A stretch of DNA of 64,000 bases, taken from positions 4,402,001-4,466,000 of the forward strand of contig NZ_CP071238.1 of the NCBI RefSeq assembly GCF_017299535.1. The letters run 5' to 3'. Source of the stretch: Serratia marcescens subsp. marcescens ATCC 13880 (GTDB lineage Bacteria; Pseudomonadota; Gammaproteobacteria; Enterobacterales; Enterobacteriaceae). Position numbers and translations under genes: made by a program. Below are positions 20,548 through 30,471 of this stretch, piece by piece (positions within the stretch are counted from its first letter, which is position 1; each line of letters starts with the position of its first letter). The notes under the pieces are model-generated. The model was not told the DNA's origin, searched no databases, and was given only the letters and a program-made list of their open reading frames with translations.

Positions 20548-20907
20548 TCATGCGGGACGAGTGCCGCGCTCAATGATCACGCCGACCCGATTGGCATGTG
20601 CTACAGCGCCCGGTTTGCTGACCTTAATACGGACCCACGGGGAATTGAAGCGCTGAAGCAACATTTCGGATATTTCCTCCGCCACGCGCTCCACCAGCGC
20701 GAAGCGGTTCGACTCAACATGCTGGATCACGGCGTCGCTGACATCGGCATAGCTCAGACAGTCATTTACATCGTCGCTGGCGGCGGCCGGCCGGTTATCC
20801 CAGCCCATTTCGATATCGAACACCAGCTTCTGACGAATGCCCTGTTCCCACTCATAAACGCCAATGGTGGTAATTACGGTAAGCTCTTCAATAAATACGA
20901 TATCCAT
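20548..20907 (-). CDS. folB: Dihydroneopterin aldolase
   Basis: 119 residues in the folate pathway. Conserved [15 protein letters not shown], the DCLSYADVS region and the catalytic-lysine segment [12 protein letters not shown] are present. The ATG at 20907 is chosen over the GTG one codon upstream to match the family start MDIVF. Divergent from plsY. Confidence 0.96.
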   Translation of the reverse strand: MDIVFIEELTVITTIGVYEWEQGIRQKLVFDIEMGWDNRPAAASDDVNDCLSYADVSDAVIQHVESNRFALVERVAEEISEMLLQRFNSPWVRIKVSKPGAVAHANRVGVIIERGTRPA

Positions 20908-21014
20908 CACGTCATTCTCTGTTTTTGGCCTTGCCGGATACCACTTCCAGCGGAATGTGCGTATTATCCATAGATGTTGCGAGTAAAACGACCATTATTA
21001 AACGGAACCGCGTT

Positions 21015-21653
21015 ATGAGTGCTACCGCGCTTGGCATGATTATCTTCGCGTATCTGTGCGGCTCGATTTCCAGCGCGATCCTGGTTTGCCGGATCGCCAG
21101 GCTGCCGGATCCGCGTGAACATGGCTCAGGAAACCCCGGGGCGACCAACGTCCTGCGCATCGGCGGCCGGCTGGCGGCGGCGGCGGTGCTGGTGTTCGAT
21201 ATTCTGAAAGGGATGCTGCCGGTCTGGCTGGCCTACAAACTCGATGTGCCGCCGCTGTATCTGGGCCTGACGGCGATCGCCGCCTGCCTGGGGCACATCT
21301 ATCCGGTGTTCTTCCACTTCCGCGGCGGTAAAGGCGTGGCGACGGCGTTTGGCGCCATCGCGCCTATCGGCTGGGATCTGACCGGCCTTATGACCGGCAC
21401 CTGGCTGTTGACGGTGCTGCTCAGCGGCTACTCTTCGCTTGGCGCCATCGTCAGCGCGTTGATCGCCCCGTTCTACGTCTGGTGGTTCAAACCGCAGTTC
21501 ACCTTCCCGGTAGCGATGCTCTCCTGCCTGATCCTGATGCGGCATCACGACAATATTCAGCGCCTGTGGCGCGGCCAGGAAGGCAAGATCTGGGGCAAGT
21601 TCCGCAAGAAGAAAAACGACGCGGATAACGGTGACCAGCCGAGAGAAGAATAA
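21015..21653 (+). CDS. plsY: Glycerol-3-phosphate acyltransferase PlsY
   Basis: 212 residues, polytopic membrane protein that acylates glycerol-3-phosphate from acyl phosphate. Motif [13 protein letters not shown] and the cytoplasmic-loop [10 protein letters not shown] are intact. The ATG at 21015 gives the family start; the longer frame to 20925 would run into the divergent folB promoter. Confidence 0.96.
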   Translation: MSATALGMIIFAYLCGSISSAILVCRIARLPDPREHGSGNPGATNVLRIGGRLAAAAVLVFDILKGMLPVWLAYKLDVPPLYLGLTAIAACLGHIYPVFFHFRGGKGVATAFGAIAPIGWDLTGLMTGTWLLTVLLSGYSSLGAIVSALIAPFYVWWFKPQFTFPVAMLSCLILMRHHDNIQRLWRGQEGKIWGKFRKKKNDADNGDQPREE

Positions 21654-21656
21654 CAG

Positions 21657-21682
21657 AAGGGCCGGATAATCCGGCCCTTTGC
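21657..21682. terminator. Bidirectional terminator between plsY and tsaD
   Basis: Perfect 10-bp stem AAGGGCCGGA / TCCGGCCCTT with a TAA loop between convergent genes. Confidence 0.85.
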
Positions 21683-21683
21683 T

Positions 21684-22697
21684 TTATACCGCAGGCAGTT
21701 CCGCCAGCGGCCAACGCGGCCGCACGGAAACGCTCAGCGCCGGGTTGGCGCCGCTCTTCAGCCGCACCATGCCGGCATAGGCGATCATCGCGCCGTTGTC
21801 GGTGCAAAATTCCGGGCGGGCATAGAACACCTCCCCGCCGCGCTTGTGCATCATCTCCGCCAGTTTGGCGCGCAGCGTGCGGTTGGCGCTCACGCCGCCG
21901 GCCATCACCAGGCGTTTGAAGCCGGTCTGCTCCAACGCGCGTTTGCATTTTATCGCCAGCGTATCCACCACCGCATCCTCGAAGGCGCGGGCGATGTCGG
22001 CACGCGTCTGATCGTCGTTGCCGTTAGAGCGGATGGTGTTGGCGGCAAAGGTTTTCAGCCCGGAGAAACTGAAGTCCAACCCCGGACGATCGGTCATCGG
22101 CCGCGGAAAGGTAAAACGCCCCGCAGTGCCCTGCTGCGCCATCTTCGACAGCATCGGCCCGCCGGGATAATCCAGGCCGAGCAGCTTGGCGGTTTTGTCG
22201 AACGCTTCGCCGGCGGCATCGTCGATCGACTCGCCCAGCAGTTCATATTCACCGATGCCGGTGACGCTGATCAGCTGAGTGTGGCCGCCGGAGACCAGCA
22301 GCGCGACGAACGGAAATGCCGGCGGGTTGTCTTCCAGCATCGGCGCCAGCAAGTGGCCTTCCATATGGTGCACCGGCACCGCCGGCACGTTCCAGGCGAA
22401 CGCCAGCGCACGCCCCACGGTTGCGCCGACCAGCAGCGCCCCCACCAGGCCCGGCCCGGCGGTATAAGCCACGCCGTCAATATCGGCCGGGGTCAGGTTA
22501 GCCTCTTTCAGCGCCGCCTGAATCAGCGGCACGGTTTTGCGCACGTGATCGCGGGAGGCCAGTTCCGGCACTACGCCGCCGTAGTCGGCGTGCAGCTTCA
22601 CCTGGCTGTATAATTGGTTGGCCAACAAACCGGTTTGATCGTCATACACTGCAATTCCGGTTTCATCGCAGGACGTTTCTATACCCAGTACTCGCAT
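21684..22697 (-). CDS. tsaD: tRNA threonylcarbamoyladenosine transferase TsaD
   Basis: 337 residues, the E. coli length, from the ATG at 22697 ([14 protein letters not shown]). It catalyses the final step of t6A37 formation on ANN-decoding tRNAs. Metal-binding HHMEGH and the ASKH-fold nucleotide motifs are present. Divergent from rpsU, as in E. coli. Confidence 0.97.
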   Translation of the reverse strand: MRVLGIETSCDETGIAVYDDQTGLLANQLYSQVKLHADYGGVVPELASRDHVRKTVPLIQAALKEANLTPADIDGVAYTAGPGLVGALLVGATVGRALAFAWNVPAVPVHHMEGHLLAPMLEDNPPAFPFVALLVSGGHTQLISVTGIGEYELLGESIDDAAGEAFDKTAKLLGLDYPGGPMLSKMAQQGTAGRFTFPRPMTDRPGLDFSFSGLKTFAANTIRSNGNDDQTRADIARAFEDAVVDTLAIKCKRALEQTGFKRLVMAGGVSANRTLRAKLAEMMHKRGGEVFYARPEFCTDNGAMIAYAGMVRLKSGANPALSVSVRPRWPLAELPAV

Positions 22698-22829
22698 TAC
22701 ATTTCCCATCATTCACGTGCGGCCGCCAGTCTACCACATTCCGCCGCATTTACCGCCGGCGCCGCGCATCTTGTCACCGGCTTGCGCCTATGTCGATGAT
22801 TCATCCAGAAAATGCCCGAGCGATTAAAC

Positions 22830-22865
22830 ACGAGCATTTTTTTCTGATTAGTCTATAATCAGCGC
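22830..22865 (+). promoter_or_regulatory. Probable main promoter of rpsU-dnaG-rpoD
   Basis: A consensus -10 box TATAAT lies at 22854-22859 in the 325-base tsaD-rpsU gap; the -35 is poor. The -10 is embedded in the perfect inverted repeat CTGATTAGTCTATAATCAG. This is not a LexA box (wrong CTG-CAG spacing). The rest of the gap up to 23022 is an rpsU leader ending in GAGGTGAGAGGCAC before the ATG. Confidence 0.55.
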
Positions 22866-23010
22866 CCGGTGCAAAATTGCGCACGTTGCGGCAGAGCGAC
22901 GCGGGTTTCAATTTGCTGTGATGCTTTACAAAGCAGCATCCATTGGAGTAAAATTCCGCACCATTTTGAAAAGGCTGGCGCTTGGCCAGCAGCAAACCGA
23001 ATTTTATTGA

Positions 23011-23238
<228 letters not shown>

Positions 23239-23308
23239 TTCTTCGGGGGCAACCCCACCGCGTGAATTTCTGATTTTCAAAATCGCGCAGACCGAGTAGT
23301 TGCATACG

Positions 23309-23347
23309 AAGGCCGTGCTTTCCGAAAGGAATGCGCGGCTTGTTCTC
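23309..23347 (+). terminator. Intercistronic hairpin between rpsU and dnaG
   Basis: Long stem GCCGTGC/GCGCGGC extended inside by TTCC-GAAA-GGAA, followed by TTGTTCTCGTTT. E. coli has a partial terminator at the same place that lowers primase expression relative to S21; here the weak T tract suggests the same leaky behaviour. Confidence 0.75.
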
Positions 23348-23374
23348 GTTTATAGGCTAATGAAGTAAGGGCTT

Positions 23375-25123
23375 ATGGCTGGACGAATTCCGCGCGTATT
23401 TATCAATGACTTGCTGGCTCGCACCGACATCGTCGATTTGATCGACGCCCGCGTGAAGCTCAAGAAGCAAGGCAAGAACTATCACGCGTGCTGTCCGTTC
23501 CACCACGAAAAGACGCCTTCCTTTACCGTTAATGGCGAAAAGCAGTTTTATCACTGTTTTGGGTGTGGTGCGCACGGCAACGCCGTCGACTTTTTGATGA
23601 ATTACGACCGACTCGAGTTTGTCGAAACCATCGAAGAACTGGCGACCATGCACGGGCTGGAAGTGCCTTACGAAGCGGGCACCGGGCCAACCCAGATCGA
23701 GCGCCATCAGCGCCAGAGCCTGTACCAACTGATGGAACAGCTCAGCGCGTTCTATCAACAGTCACTGCAGCAGTCCTCCGGGGCGCCGGCGCGCAGCTAT
23801 TTGCAGCAGCGCGGATTGAGTGACGACGTTATTCGCCATTTCGCCATCGGCTTCGCGCCGGCGGGATGGGACAACGCCCTGAAGCGTTTCGGCCGCGACG
23901 CCGACTCGCGCCGCGCATTGAACGATGCCGGCATGCTGGTGACTAACGATAAGGGGCGTTCGTACGACCGTTTCCGCGAACGGGTGATGTTCCCCATCCG
24001 CGACAAGCGCGGGCGCGTGATCGCCTTCGGCGGCCGCGTCCTGGGCGACGGTATGCCGAAGTACCTGAACTCGCCGGAAACCGAAGTTTTCCATAAGGGC
24101 CGCCAGCTGTACGGCCTGTATGAAGCACAGCAGAACCACCCTAACCTGCAGCGGCTGCTGGTGGTGGAAGGGTATATGGACGTGGTGGCGTTGGCGCAAT
24201 TCGGCATCGACTATGCCGTCGCCTCGCTCGGCACCTCGACGACGGCGGAACACATTCAGCTGTTGTTCCGCGCCACCGACAACGTCGTCTGCTGTTACGA
24301 CGGCGACCGCGCCGGCCGCGAAGCGGCCTGGCGGGCGCTGGAAACCGCGCTGCCATACCTGAATGACGGGCGCCAGCTGCGGTTCATGTTTTTGCCCGAC
24401 GGCGAAGACCCGGACACGCTGGTGCGCAAGGAAGGCAAAGAAGCCTTCGAACAACGAATGGAGCTGGCGCAGCCGCTGTCCACGTTCCTGTTCGAAAGCC
24501 TGCTGCCGCAGGTGGATCTGAGCAGCCCGGACGGACGCGCCAAGCTGAGCACGCTGGCGCTGCCGCTGATTACTCAGGTGCCGGGCGAAACGTTGCGCTT
24601 GTACCTGCGCCAGGAGCTCGGCAACAAGCTGGGGCTGCTGGACGACAGCCAGCTCGACAAGCTGATGCCCAAGCAGGCTGAAAATGCGAATCCTTATCAG
24701 GCGCCCCAGCTAAAACGCACAACCATGCGTATACTGATAGGGTTACTGGTGCAAAATCCGCAGTTGGCTACACTTATCCCTTCGCTGGAAGGGTTGGAGC
24801 AGACCAAACAGGCGGGATTGCCGCTGTTCGTCGAACTGGTGCAGACCTGTTTGGCGCAGCCGGGCCTGACGACCGGGCAATTGCTGGAGCTGTATCGCGA
24901 CAACAAATTCAGCCAGCAGCTTGAAACCTTGGCGACATGGAACCATATGATCGTTGAGGACATGGTCGAACAGACCTTTTTAGATACGTTGGCCAGCCTG
25001 TACGACTCGGTGCTCGAGCAACGGCTGGAAACGCTGATCGCCCAGGCCAGAACGCGCGGTCTGAGCGCGGAGGAACGTGAAGAAGTCCGTTCTCTCAACC
25101 AGGTTTTAGCGAAGAAAAACTGA
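23375..25123 (+). CDS. dnaG: DNA primase
   Basis: 582 residues. N-terminal CHC2 zinc ribbon (CCPFHHEKTPSF...YHCFGCG), TOPRIM RNA polymerase domain with VVEGYMDVVALAQ and DGDRAGREAA, and a C-terminal DnaB-interacting helical domain. It makes RNA primers for replication. No good ribosome site, which fits its low expression in E. coli. Confidence 0.97.
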   Translation: MAGRIPRVFINDLLARTDIVDLIDARVKLKKQGKNYHACCPFHHEKTPSFTVNGEKQFYHCFGCGAHGNAVDFLMNYDRLEFVETIEELATMHGLEVPYEAGTGPTQIERHQRQSLYQLMEQLSAFYQQSLQQSSGAPARSYLQQRGLSDDVIRHFAIGFAPAGWDNALKRFGRDADSRRALNDAGMLVTNDKGRSYDRFRERVMFPIRDKRGRVIAFGGRVLGDGMPKYLNSPETEVFHKGRQLYGLYEAQQNHPNLQRLLVVEGYMDVVALAQFGIDYAVASLGTSTTAEHIQLLFRATDNVVCCYDGDRAGREAAWRALETALPYLNDGRQLRFMFLPDGEDPDTLVRKEGKEAFEQRMELAQPLSTFLFESLLPQVDLSSPDGRAKLSTLALPLITQVPGETLRLYLRQELGNKLGLLDDSQLDKLMPKQAENANPYQAPQLKRTTMRILIGLLVQNPQLATLIPSLEGLEQTKQAGLPLFVELVQTCLAQPGLTTGQLLELYRDNKFSQQLETLATWNHMIVEDMVEQTFLDTLASLYDSVLEQRLETLIAQARTRGLSAEEREEVRSLNQVLAKKN

Positions 25124-25280
25124 ATACCAAACGGCTTAAGTGCCGATAATTGCGAGGGCAGAGCCCTGCACAGTGCCGCCATAGTGGGCCGCGGCGATAA
25201 CGAAAACGCCCCAAATGCTATTGTTGGCGGTTTCGCCGACCGACACCAACCTAAATACTCTGAAGTGTGGATACCGTCTT

Positions 25281-27122
25281 ATGGAGCAAAACCCGCAGTC
25301 ACAGCTGAAGCTACTTGTCACCCGTGGTAAGGAGCAAGGCTATCTGACCTATGCTGAGGTCAATGACCATCTGCCGGAAGATATCGTCGACTCCGATCAG
25401 ATCGAAGACATCATCCAGATGATTAACGACATGGGCATCCAGGTGATGGAAGAAGCACCGGACGCCGATGACCTGCTGCTCGCCGAAAACTCGAACAGCA
25501 CGGACGAAGATGCGGAAGAAGCCGCCGCACAGGTTCTGTCCAGCGTGGAATCCGAAATCGGCCGCACCACCGACCCGGTGCGCATGTACATGCGCGAAAT
25601 GGGCACCGTCGAACTGCTGACGCGCGAAGGCGAAATCGACATCGCCAAGCGCATCGAAGACGGCATCAACCAGGTACAGTGCTCGGTTGCCGAATACCCG
25701 GAAGCCATCACCTACCTGCTTGAGCAGTACGATCGCGTCGAAGCGGGTGAAGCGCGCCTGTCCGATCTGATCACCGGCTTCGTCGATCCTAACGCGGAAG
25801 AGGACATCGCCCCCACCGCGACCCACATCGGTTCTGAACTGTCGAGCGAAGAGCAAGACGACGACGAAGAAGATGAAGACGACGAAGACGACGACACCGA
25901 AGACGATAACAGCATCGATCCTGAGCTGGCGCGTCAGAAGTTCGCCGAGTTGCGCGATCAGTATGAAGCGACGCGTCTGGTGATCAAGAAAAACGGCCGC
26001 AGCCACGCCAGCGCCGCGGACGAGATCCTGAAGCTGTCTGAAGTGTTCAAGCAGTTCCGCCTGGTGCCGAAACAGTTCGACTTCCTGGTCAACAGCATGC
26101 GCACCATGATGGACCGCGTTCGCACCCAGGAACGCATCATCATGAAGCTGTGCGTTGAACAGTGCAAAATGCCGAAGAAAAACTTCGTCACCCTGTTCGC
26201 CGGCAACGAAACCAGCGATTCCTGGTTTGAAGCCGCGCTGGCGATGGCCAAGCCATGGTCGGAAAAGCTGAAAGACGTTGCTGAAGACGTGCAGCGCAGC
26301 CTGCAGAAACTGCGTCAGATCGAAGAAGAGACCGGCCTGACCATCGAGCAGGTCAAAGACATCAACCGTCGCATGTCGATCGGTGAAGCGAAAGCCCGCC
26401 GCGCGAAGAAAGAGATGGTTGAGGCCAACCTGCGTCTGGTTATTTCCATCGCCAAGAAATACACCAACCGCGGCCTGCAGTTCCTGGATCTGATCCAGGA
26501 AGGCAACATCGGCCTGATGAAAGCGGTAGACAAGTTCGAATACCGCCGCGGCTACAAGTTCTCGACGTACGCCACCTGGTGGATCCGTCAGGCTATCACC
26601 CGCTCCATCGCCGACCAGGCGCGCACCATCCGTATTCCGGTGCATATGATTGAGACCATCAACAAGCTCAACCGTATTTCGCGCCAGATGCTGCAAGAGA
26701 TGGGCCGCGAGCCGACGCCGGAAGAGCTGGCCGAGCGCATGCTGATGCCGGAAGACAAGATCCGCAAAGTGCTGAAGATCGCCAAAGAGCCAATCTCGAT
26801 GGAAACGCCGATCGGCGACGACGAAGATTCGCATCTGGGCGACTTCATCGAGGATACCACCCTCGAGCTGCCGCTGGATTCCGCGACTTCGGAAAGCCTG
26901 CGTTCCGCCACCCACGACGTGCTGGCCGGCCTGACCGCGCGCGAAGCGAAAGTGCTGCGCATGCGTTTCGGCATCGACATGAACACCGACCACACGCTGG
27001 AAGAGGTTGGCAAGCAGTTTGACGTTACCCGTGAGCGTATTCGTCAGATCGAAGCCAAGGCGCTGCGCAAGCTGCGTCACCCAAGCCGCTCCGAAGTGCT
27101 GCGCAGCTTCCTGGACGACTAA
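25281..27122 (+). CDS. rpoD: RNA polymerase sigma-70 factor
   Basis: 613 residues, exactly the E. coli length, from the ATG at 25281. Region 1.1 at the N-terminus, an acidic stretch ([17 protein letters not shown]) in the non-conserved region near 195-215, region 2.4 with [17 protein letters not shown], and region 4.2 helix-turn-helix [20 protein letters not shown]. Last gene of the operon. Confidence 0.99.
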   Translation: MEQNPQSQLKLLVTRGKEQGYLTYAEVNDHLPEDIVDSDQIEDIIQMINDMGIQVMEEAPDADDLLLAENSNSTDEDAEEAAAQVLSSVESEIGRTTDPVRMYMREMGTVELLTREGEIDIAKRIEDGINQVQCSVAEYPEAITYLLEQYDRVEAGEARLSDLITGFVDPNAEEDIAPTATHIGSELSSEEQDDDEEDEDDEDDDTEDDNSIDPELARQKFAELRDQYEATRLVIKKNGRSHASAADEILKLSEVFKQFRLVPKQFDFLVNSMRTMMDRVRTQERIIMKLCVEQCKMPKKNFVTLFAGNETSDSWFEAALAMAKPWSEKLKDVAEDVQRSLQKLRQIEEETGLTIEQVKDINRRMSIGEAKARRAKKEMVEANLRLVISIAKKYTNRGLQFLDLIQEGNIGLMKAVDKFEYRRGYKFSTYATWWIRQAITRSIADQARTIRIPVHMIETINKLNRISRQMLQEMGREPTPEELAERMLMPEDKIRKVLKIAKEPISMETPIGDDEDSHLGDFIEDTTLELPLDSATSESLRSATHDVLAGLTAREAKVLRMRFGIDMNTDHTLEEVGKQFDVTRERIRQIEAKALRKLRHPSRSEVLRSFLDD

Positions 27123-27145
27123 GTCCGGCGGTTGCACTCAAAACA

Positions 27146-27174
27146 AAAACCCCGGCCTGCCGGGGTTTTTTTAT
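27146..27174. terminator. Terminator after rpoD
   Basis: Stem AAAACCCCGGC / GCCGGGGTTTT with a 2-base loop, A run before and T7 after; also serves the convergent 27178 gene. Confidence 0.92.
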
Positions 27175-27177
27175 GCC

Positions 27178-27630
27178 TCAGAACATGCCGTTGCCGCTGG
27201 CGGTCTTCTCCGGCACCGGCTGCGTCACGTCCCAGTGCTCGACGATTTTTCCGGCGCTGTCCAGACGGAAGATATCGACGATCGCCGCCGTCTTGCCGGC
27301 CTCGCGCCCGCTGACTTCCACATGCAAAATCACATAGTCACCGTCGACGAACGCCTGTTTAATCTCGCTGTGCGAGTTGGGGTAACGCGTTTTCAGCAGC
27401 TCGACAAATTGACGAAAACCCGCCACGCCGTCTTGGGCATTGGGGTTATGCTGTTTGTACTGTTCGCCTAAAAACGGTCGCGCCGCCGCAAAATCCTTGT
27501 TGTTCAGCCCCTGCCGATAAAACTCCAGCACGTTCTGCTTGTTGCGCGCCTCCTGTGGCGAATGCCCCGCCTGCGCAGCGCCGGTCACCAACAGCAGCGC
27601 CATCACACAGCCTTTCATCATCGATGTCAT
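27178..27630 (-). CDS. Secreted SnoaL-like / NTF2-fold protein
   Basis: 150 residues. A signal peptide (about 1-21, cut after AQA) precedes an NTF2-like fold of the SnoaL polyketide-cyclase type (NVLEFYRQGLNNKDFAA, YKQHNPNAQDG, DIFRLDSAGKIVEHWDV). Such periplasmic members have no established substrate. GGGAG is 6 bases before the ATG. It lies 16 bases downstream of mug and may be co-transcribed. Confidence 0.8.
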   Translation of the reverse strand: MTSMMKGCVMALLLVTGAAQAGHSPQEARNKQNVLEFYRQGLNNKDFAAARPFLGEQYKQHNPNAQDGVAGFRQFVELLKTRYPNSHSEIKQAFVDGDYVILHVEVSGREAGKTAAIVDIFRLDSAGKIVEHWDVTQPVPEKTASGNGMF

Positions 27631-27646
27631 CGCATACTCCCTTATG

Positions 27647-28135
27647 TCATTGCAGCGCCAGGAACAGCTCGTGATAGCTGGCGGTAAGCTGCTCCAGCGT
27701 GGCGCGGTTCAATCCGCTGGGGTTGGGCAATACCCACACCTCGGTTTGCCCCAGCATCATCGCCTGCTTGCCCCAGGGCGCGTTTTTCACCCCGAAGGCG
27801 GTGGTGAATGCCTGTTTGCCTAAAATCGCCAGCGCGCGCGGCTGGTAGCGCAGGATCTTCTCTTGCAGCGCCTCACCGCCGCTGCGCAACTCGTCGCGCG
27901 ACAGCTCGCTGGCCGCCACCGTCGGGCGCGCCACCAGCGCGGTAATGCCGCAGCCGTTGTCCTTCAACTGCTGCCACTGCTCCGGCGCCAGCTGGCGCTC
28001 GGTAAAGCCGGCCTGATGGATCACCTTCCAGAAGCGATTGCTGCCGTTGGCGAAAGGGTAGCCCTGATGGGCGGAAGAAAGGCCGGGGTTGATGCCGCAA
28101 AACACCACCCGCAGATTGGGCGCCAGAAGTTCCAT
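27647..28135 (-). CDS. mug: G/U mismatch-specific DNA glycosylase
   Basis: 162 residues of the uracil-DNA glycosylase superfamily, removing U or ethenocytosine opposite G. Family motifs [12 protein letters not shown] and the intercalating NPSGLNR are present. The ATG at 28135 is chosen because the protein then starts just before LAPNLRVVF as in E. coli; the longer frame to 28192 has no support. Confidence 0.95.
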   Translation of the reverse strand: MELLAPNLRVVFCGINPGLSSAHQGYPFANGSNRFWKVIHQAGFTERQLAPEQWQQLKDNGCGITALVARPTVAASELSRDELRSGGEALQEKILRYQPRALAILGKQAFTTAFGVKNAPWGKQAMMLGQTEVWVLPNPSGLNRATLEQLTASYHELFLALQ

Positions 28136-28281
28136 GAGTGTCGTGAGTCCATTGCAGGGATTTACTGCGGTTATCGCAAAATCCGCCAGCAATTACAACA
28201 GGCTAGAACTGCGCAGAAAAGCAACATACGGGCGGGTAACAGTAGACCGATGCTTAAGGATTCCCTATAATCTCGCGGCTT

Positions 28282-28357
28282 GGCCCCTTAGCTCAGTGGT
28301 TAGAGCAGGCGACTCATAATCGCTTGGTCGTTGGTTCAAACCCAACAGGGGCCACCA
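28282..28357 (+). tRNA. ileX: tRNA-Ile(CAU), decoding AUA after lysidine modification
   Basis: 76 bases with an encoded CCA. Acceptor GGCCCCT pairs with AGGGGCC, D-arm GCTCAGTGGTTAGAGC, anticodon loop ACTCATAAT with CAT, T-arm TTGGTTCAAACCCAA. It matches E. coli ileX, which also lies beside mug. From 28312 (anticodon loop) to the 3' end the sequence is the copy supplied by the prophage; the host's own half remains at attR. Confidence 0.96.
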
Positions 28358-28361
28358 AATT
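28312..28361 (+). repeat. attL, left copy of the 50-bp attachment core
   Basis: A 50-bp perfect direct repeat of 59766-59815. It begins in the anticodon loop, runs through the T-arm, acceptor and CCA, and ends in AAATT. The flanking bases differ on both sides, so the ends are exact. Confidence 0.95.
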
Positions 28362-28383
28362 TTAGCTTTAAAATCATATAGTT

Positions 28384-28409
28384 AAGCCACCTCTTGAGGT
28401 GGCTTTTTT
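28384..28409 (+). terminator. Prophage-supplied terminator behind the tRNA gene
   Basis: Perfect 10-bp stem AAGCCACCTC / GAGGTGGCTT followed by T6, 27 bases after the tRNA CCA. It replaces the host terminator that integration moved to 59819. Confidence 0.85.
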
Positions 28410-28425
28410 ATTATCACAAATCACA

Positions 28426-28459
28426 GTGGCGATGAAATGGCGATGGGTTTTTGCCGCCA
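28426..28459. promoter_or_regulatory. Candidate arm-type recombination sites in attL
   Basis: Two direct copies of TGGCGATG at 28427 and 28438, 11 bp apart, followed by an inverted GTGGCGGCA copy at 28451-28459. The same unit occurs in the attR arm, as expected of integrase arm sites. Confidence 0.55.
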
Positions 28460-28473
28460 CTTTGCTTTAGACA

Positions 28474-28506
28474 TAAAAAAGCCCGCACTAAGCGGGCTAT
28501 TTTTCT
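28474..28506. terminator. Terminator of ogr
   Basis: Stem GCCCGC / GCGGGC with A6 on the left and T5 on the right; on the minus strand it follows the ogr stop. Confidence 0.85.
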
Positions 28507-28515
28507 ATGGGCTGA

Positions 28516-28746
28516 TTACATCCACATAACCTGTTGCTGTCCTGCCACACTGGCACCGACCGGATGCGGCGGCACTGCATCTACCTGCCCCGGCGTCATG
28601 ATCGCGCTATCATAGGTTTCCATCGTTTTAAACGTGTGACCGCAGTTAATATTTTGGCACTGATGATAACGCTCTTTCGTGTGTTGGCTCAGGTAACGAC
28701 TAGTGCGGGCATGTGCCGCTGTTCTGCATAACGGGCAATGAAACAT
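28516..28746 (-). CDS. ogr: Ogr/Delta late-gene activator
   Basis: 76 residues with the Ogr zinc finger C4-X2-C7-X22-C30-X4-C35, the exact spacing of P2 Ogr. It activates the late operons through sites about 55 bp upstream of transcription start by contacting RNA polymerase alpha. Located at the end of the D operon beside attL as in P2. Confidence 0.95.
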   Translation of the reverse strand: MFHCPLCRTAAHARTSRYLSQHTKERYHQCQNINCGHTFKTMETYDSAIMTPGQVDAVPPHPVGASVAGQQQVMWM

Positions 28747-28836
28747 GATTAATTCCTCGTCACTAACACTGTTGCCGCCGATAATACCTCTCAGAACTCG
28801 AAACAGAATAAACTTTAAGTGAATTTACAATTCACT

Positions 28837-29985
28837 TTATGTGACTTCATAATTCACATCCGACAGCAAAACCTCAAACTCCAGCGCCGTCGTAAAACCG
28901 CCGTTACTCAAATTGTGCGTAACTTTGCTCACTATCCAGTCTTGCGCATCGATCGCCGCTTTAAACCCGCTGACGCGTACCGGCGTCTCTGGGGTGATGT
29001 TAGCCCGCCCCATGGCGAGCGACAGAGAGAACTCAGCCACACCGCGCTGAAGCTTTTCCCACTTGGCCTGTGCGGCGCGCATCGCGGCGGCCTTGGTGGC
29101 GTAAATTTTGGTGATCGCAAACACGTTATCGTCAGCCCCCACCAGATAGTCGCCTTTCGCCTCCTCCGCCGGTTTCCCCGGTTTTTTACTGCTGCCCGGC
29201 TTCGCCTTCGGGTGTTGCAGCGCACGCAAATGCTGCTCTTTTGGCTTGCGCTGCAGCTTCACTTTCTTCGGCTTCGGCTGTTTTGTGTTAAGCCAGCTCG
29301 CCGTCACGCCGGTGTAGGCATCCCGATCGGCAATGCTGAAACTGTGCTGATCGCCATCCTGCCGGGTGATGGTATACACCGGCAACGCCTTCCCGCCTAC
29401 CGTGGCGCCGTTCCCCGGTCGCAACAACAGCAGAGCGCCATTTTTCACCGCCGCCACCGCGCCGTTGAGCGTTGCGAGTCGGGTAATAAATGCCGCGTCC
29501 GTCTCCTGCGTCTGGTCGATATGGCTGATTTTGATGGTGCCCAGACCGGCGGCCAGCGAAGCTTTCAGCTTATTGCGCGCAGCCACCTTCTGCACAATGT
29601 CGCCCAGGGTGGTGTCGTGGTAGGACTCATCGCGCCGGGTGTTCAGCGAGCCGCGAAAATCCGCACTACGCGCGCGAATAGTCAACGTGTCCGGCGCGCC
29701 CCGGTGTTCGACCTCATCAACCGTAAACTGGCCTTTTGGCGTCAATGGCGAGCCTTGCCAGCCGAGCGCCAGCGACAGCACCGCATTGCGCTGAGGCATC
29801 GCCATCAGTCCGTCGCTGTCGTCCAGCTCGATGTCGAGCTGGTCGGCTTCAAAGCCCCGGTTATCCGTCAGCGATAGAGAAATCAGCCGCTTGCGGATGT
29901 TCTGCGTGATGTCGTTATCCTGTAGCAACAGCGAGAAATCCGGGGCAACTCGCGCCCCGGCTGGCAGGCTTACACCGGTGATCAT
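28837..29985 (-). CDS. D: Late control/tail protein gpD
   Basis: 382 residues (P2 D has 387). Tail-tip hub protein related to the gp27 fold; it links tube to spike. Its ATG overlaps the end of gene U by 4 bases. Residues about 225-265 form a lysine/proline-rich linker (KQPKPKKVKLQRKPK). Confidence 0.93.
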   Translation of the reverse strand: MITGVSLPAGARVAPDFSLLLQDNDITQNIRKRLISLSLTDNRGFEADQLDIELDDSDGLMAMPQRNAVLSLALGWQGSPLTPKGQFTVDEVEHRGAPDTLTIRARSADFRGSLNTRRDESYHDTTLGDIVQKVAARNKLKASLAAGLGTIKISHIDQTQETDAAFITRLATLNGAVAAVKNGALLLLRPGNGATVGGKALPVYTITRQDGDQHSFSIADRDAYTGVTASWLNTKQPKPKKVKLQRKPKEQHLRALQHPKAKPGSSKKPGKPAEEAKGDYLVGADDNVFAITKIYATKAAAMRAAQAKWEKLQRGVAEFSLSLAMGRANITPETPVRVSGFKAAIDAQDWIVSKVTHNLSNGGFTTALEFEVLLSDVNYEVT

Positions 29986-30467
29986 GATAACAACCCTCCC
30001 ATAGCACCGGCGGCCTTCCCGGCCATCTCTCCGACTTTATCGTACAACTCCCCGGCCTGCTGGCGCAGATCGCCAAACATCGCCGACAGGGATTCATCGA
30101 CCCGCTTCAGGTTGAGCGTGAACTCTGTGCGGCGCGGGCTGCCGTCGGCGAAAAACTCAGAATGCGTTTCAGAAATCGACTCAATCACAAACATGCCGTA
30201 AATCGTGCCGGTGCCTTCAATCAGCGGCCACGCCCGGCCCTGCTCGGCCATCAGTTGCAGCGTCAGCAGTGACCAGCGGCCGCCGGTGATTTCCGGCAGC
30301 AGCACCCCGGACAGCGTGATTTTTTCCTCATCCATCCCCAGAAATTGCGCCGCCGGGCGCAGGCCAACGCGGCCGTTGCTCGGCCAGCGATATTCCGCGT
30401 TGCGGCTCATGGACTGGTAGGGCAGCGTCTGCAGCATAAAAACAAACAGGCCCAGCGTTAACATCAT
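29982..30467 (-). CDS. U: Tail protein gpU
   Basis: 161 residues (P2 U 159). Tail completion/tape-measure-associated protein needed for tail assembly. It sits between T and D in the FI operon with overlapping ends. Confidence 0.92.
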   Translation of the reverse strand: MMLTLGLFVFMLQTLPYQSMSRNAEYRWPSNGRVGLRPAAQFLGMDEEKITLSGVLLPEITGGRWSLLTLQLMAEQGRAWPLIEGTGTIYGMFVIESISETHSEFFADGSPRRTEFTLNLKRVDESLSAMFGDLRQQAGELYDKVGEMAGKAAGAMGGLLS

Positions 30468-30471
30468 GGTT

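Noticed and set aside
22840..22860. LexA box at the rpsU promoter
   Set aside because: The CTG and CAG are separated by 13 bases rather than 10.
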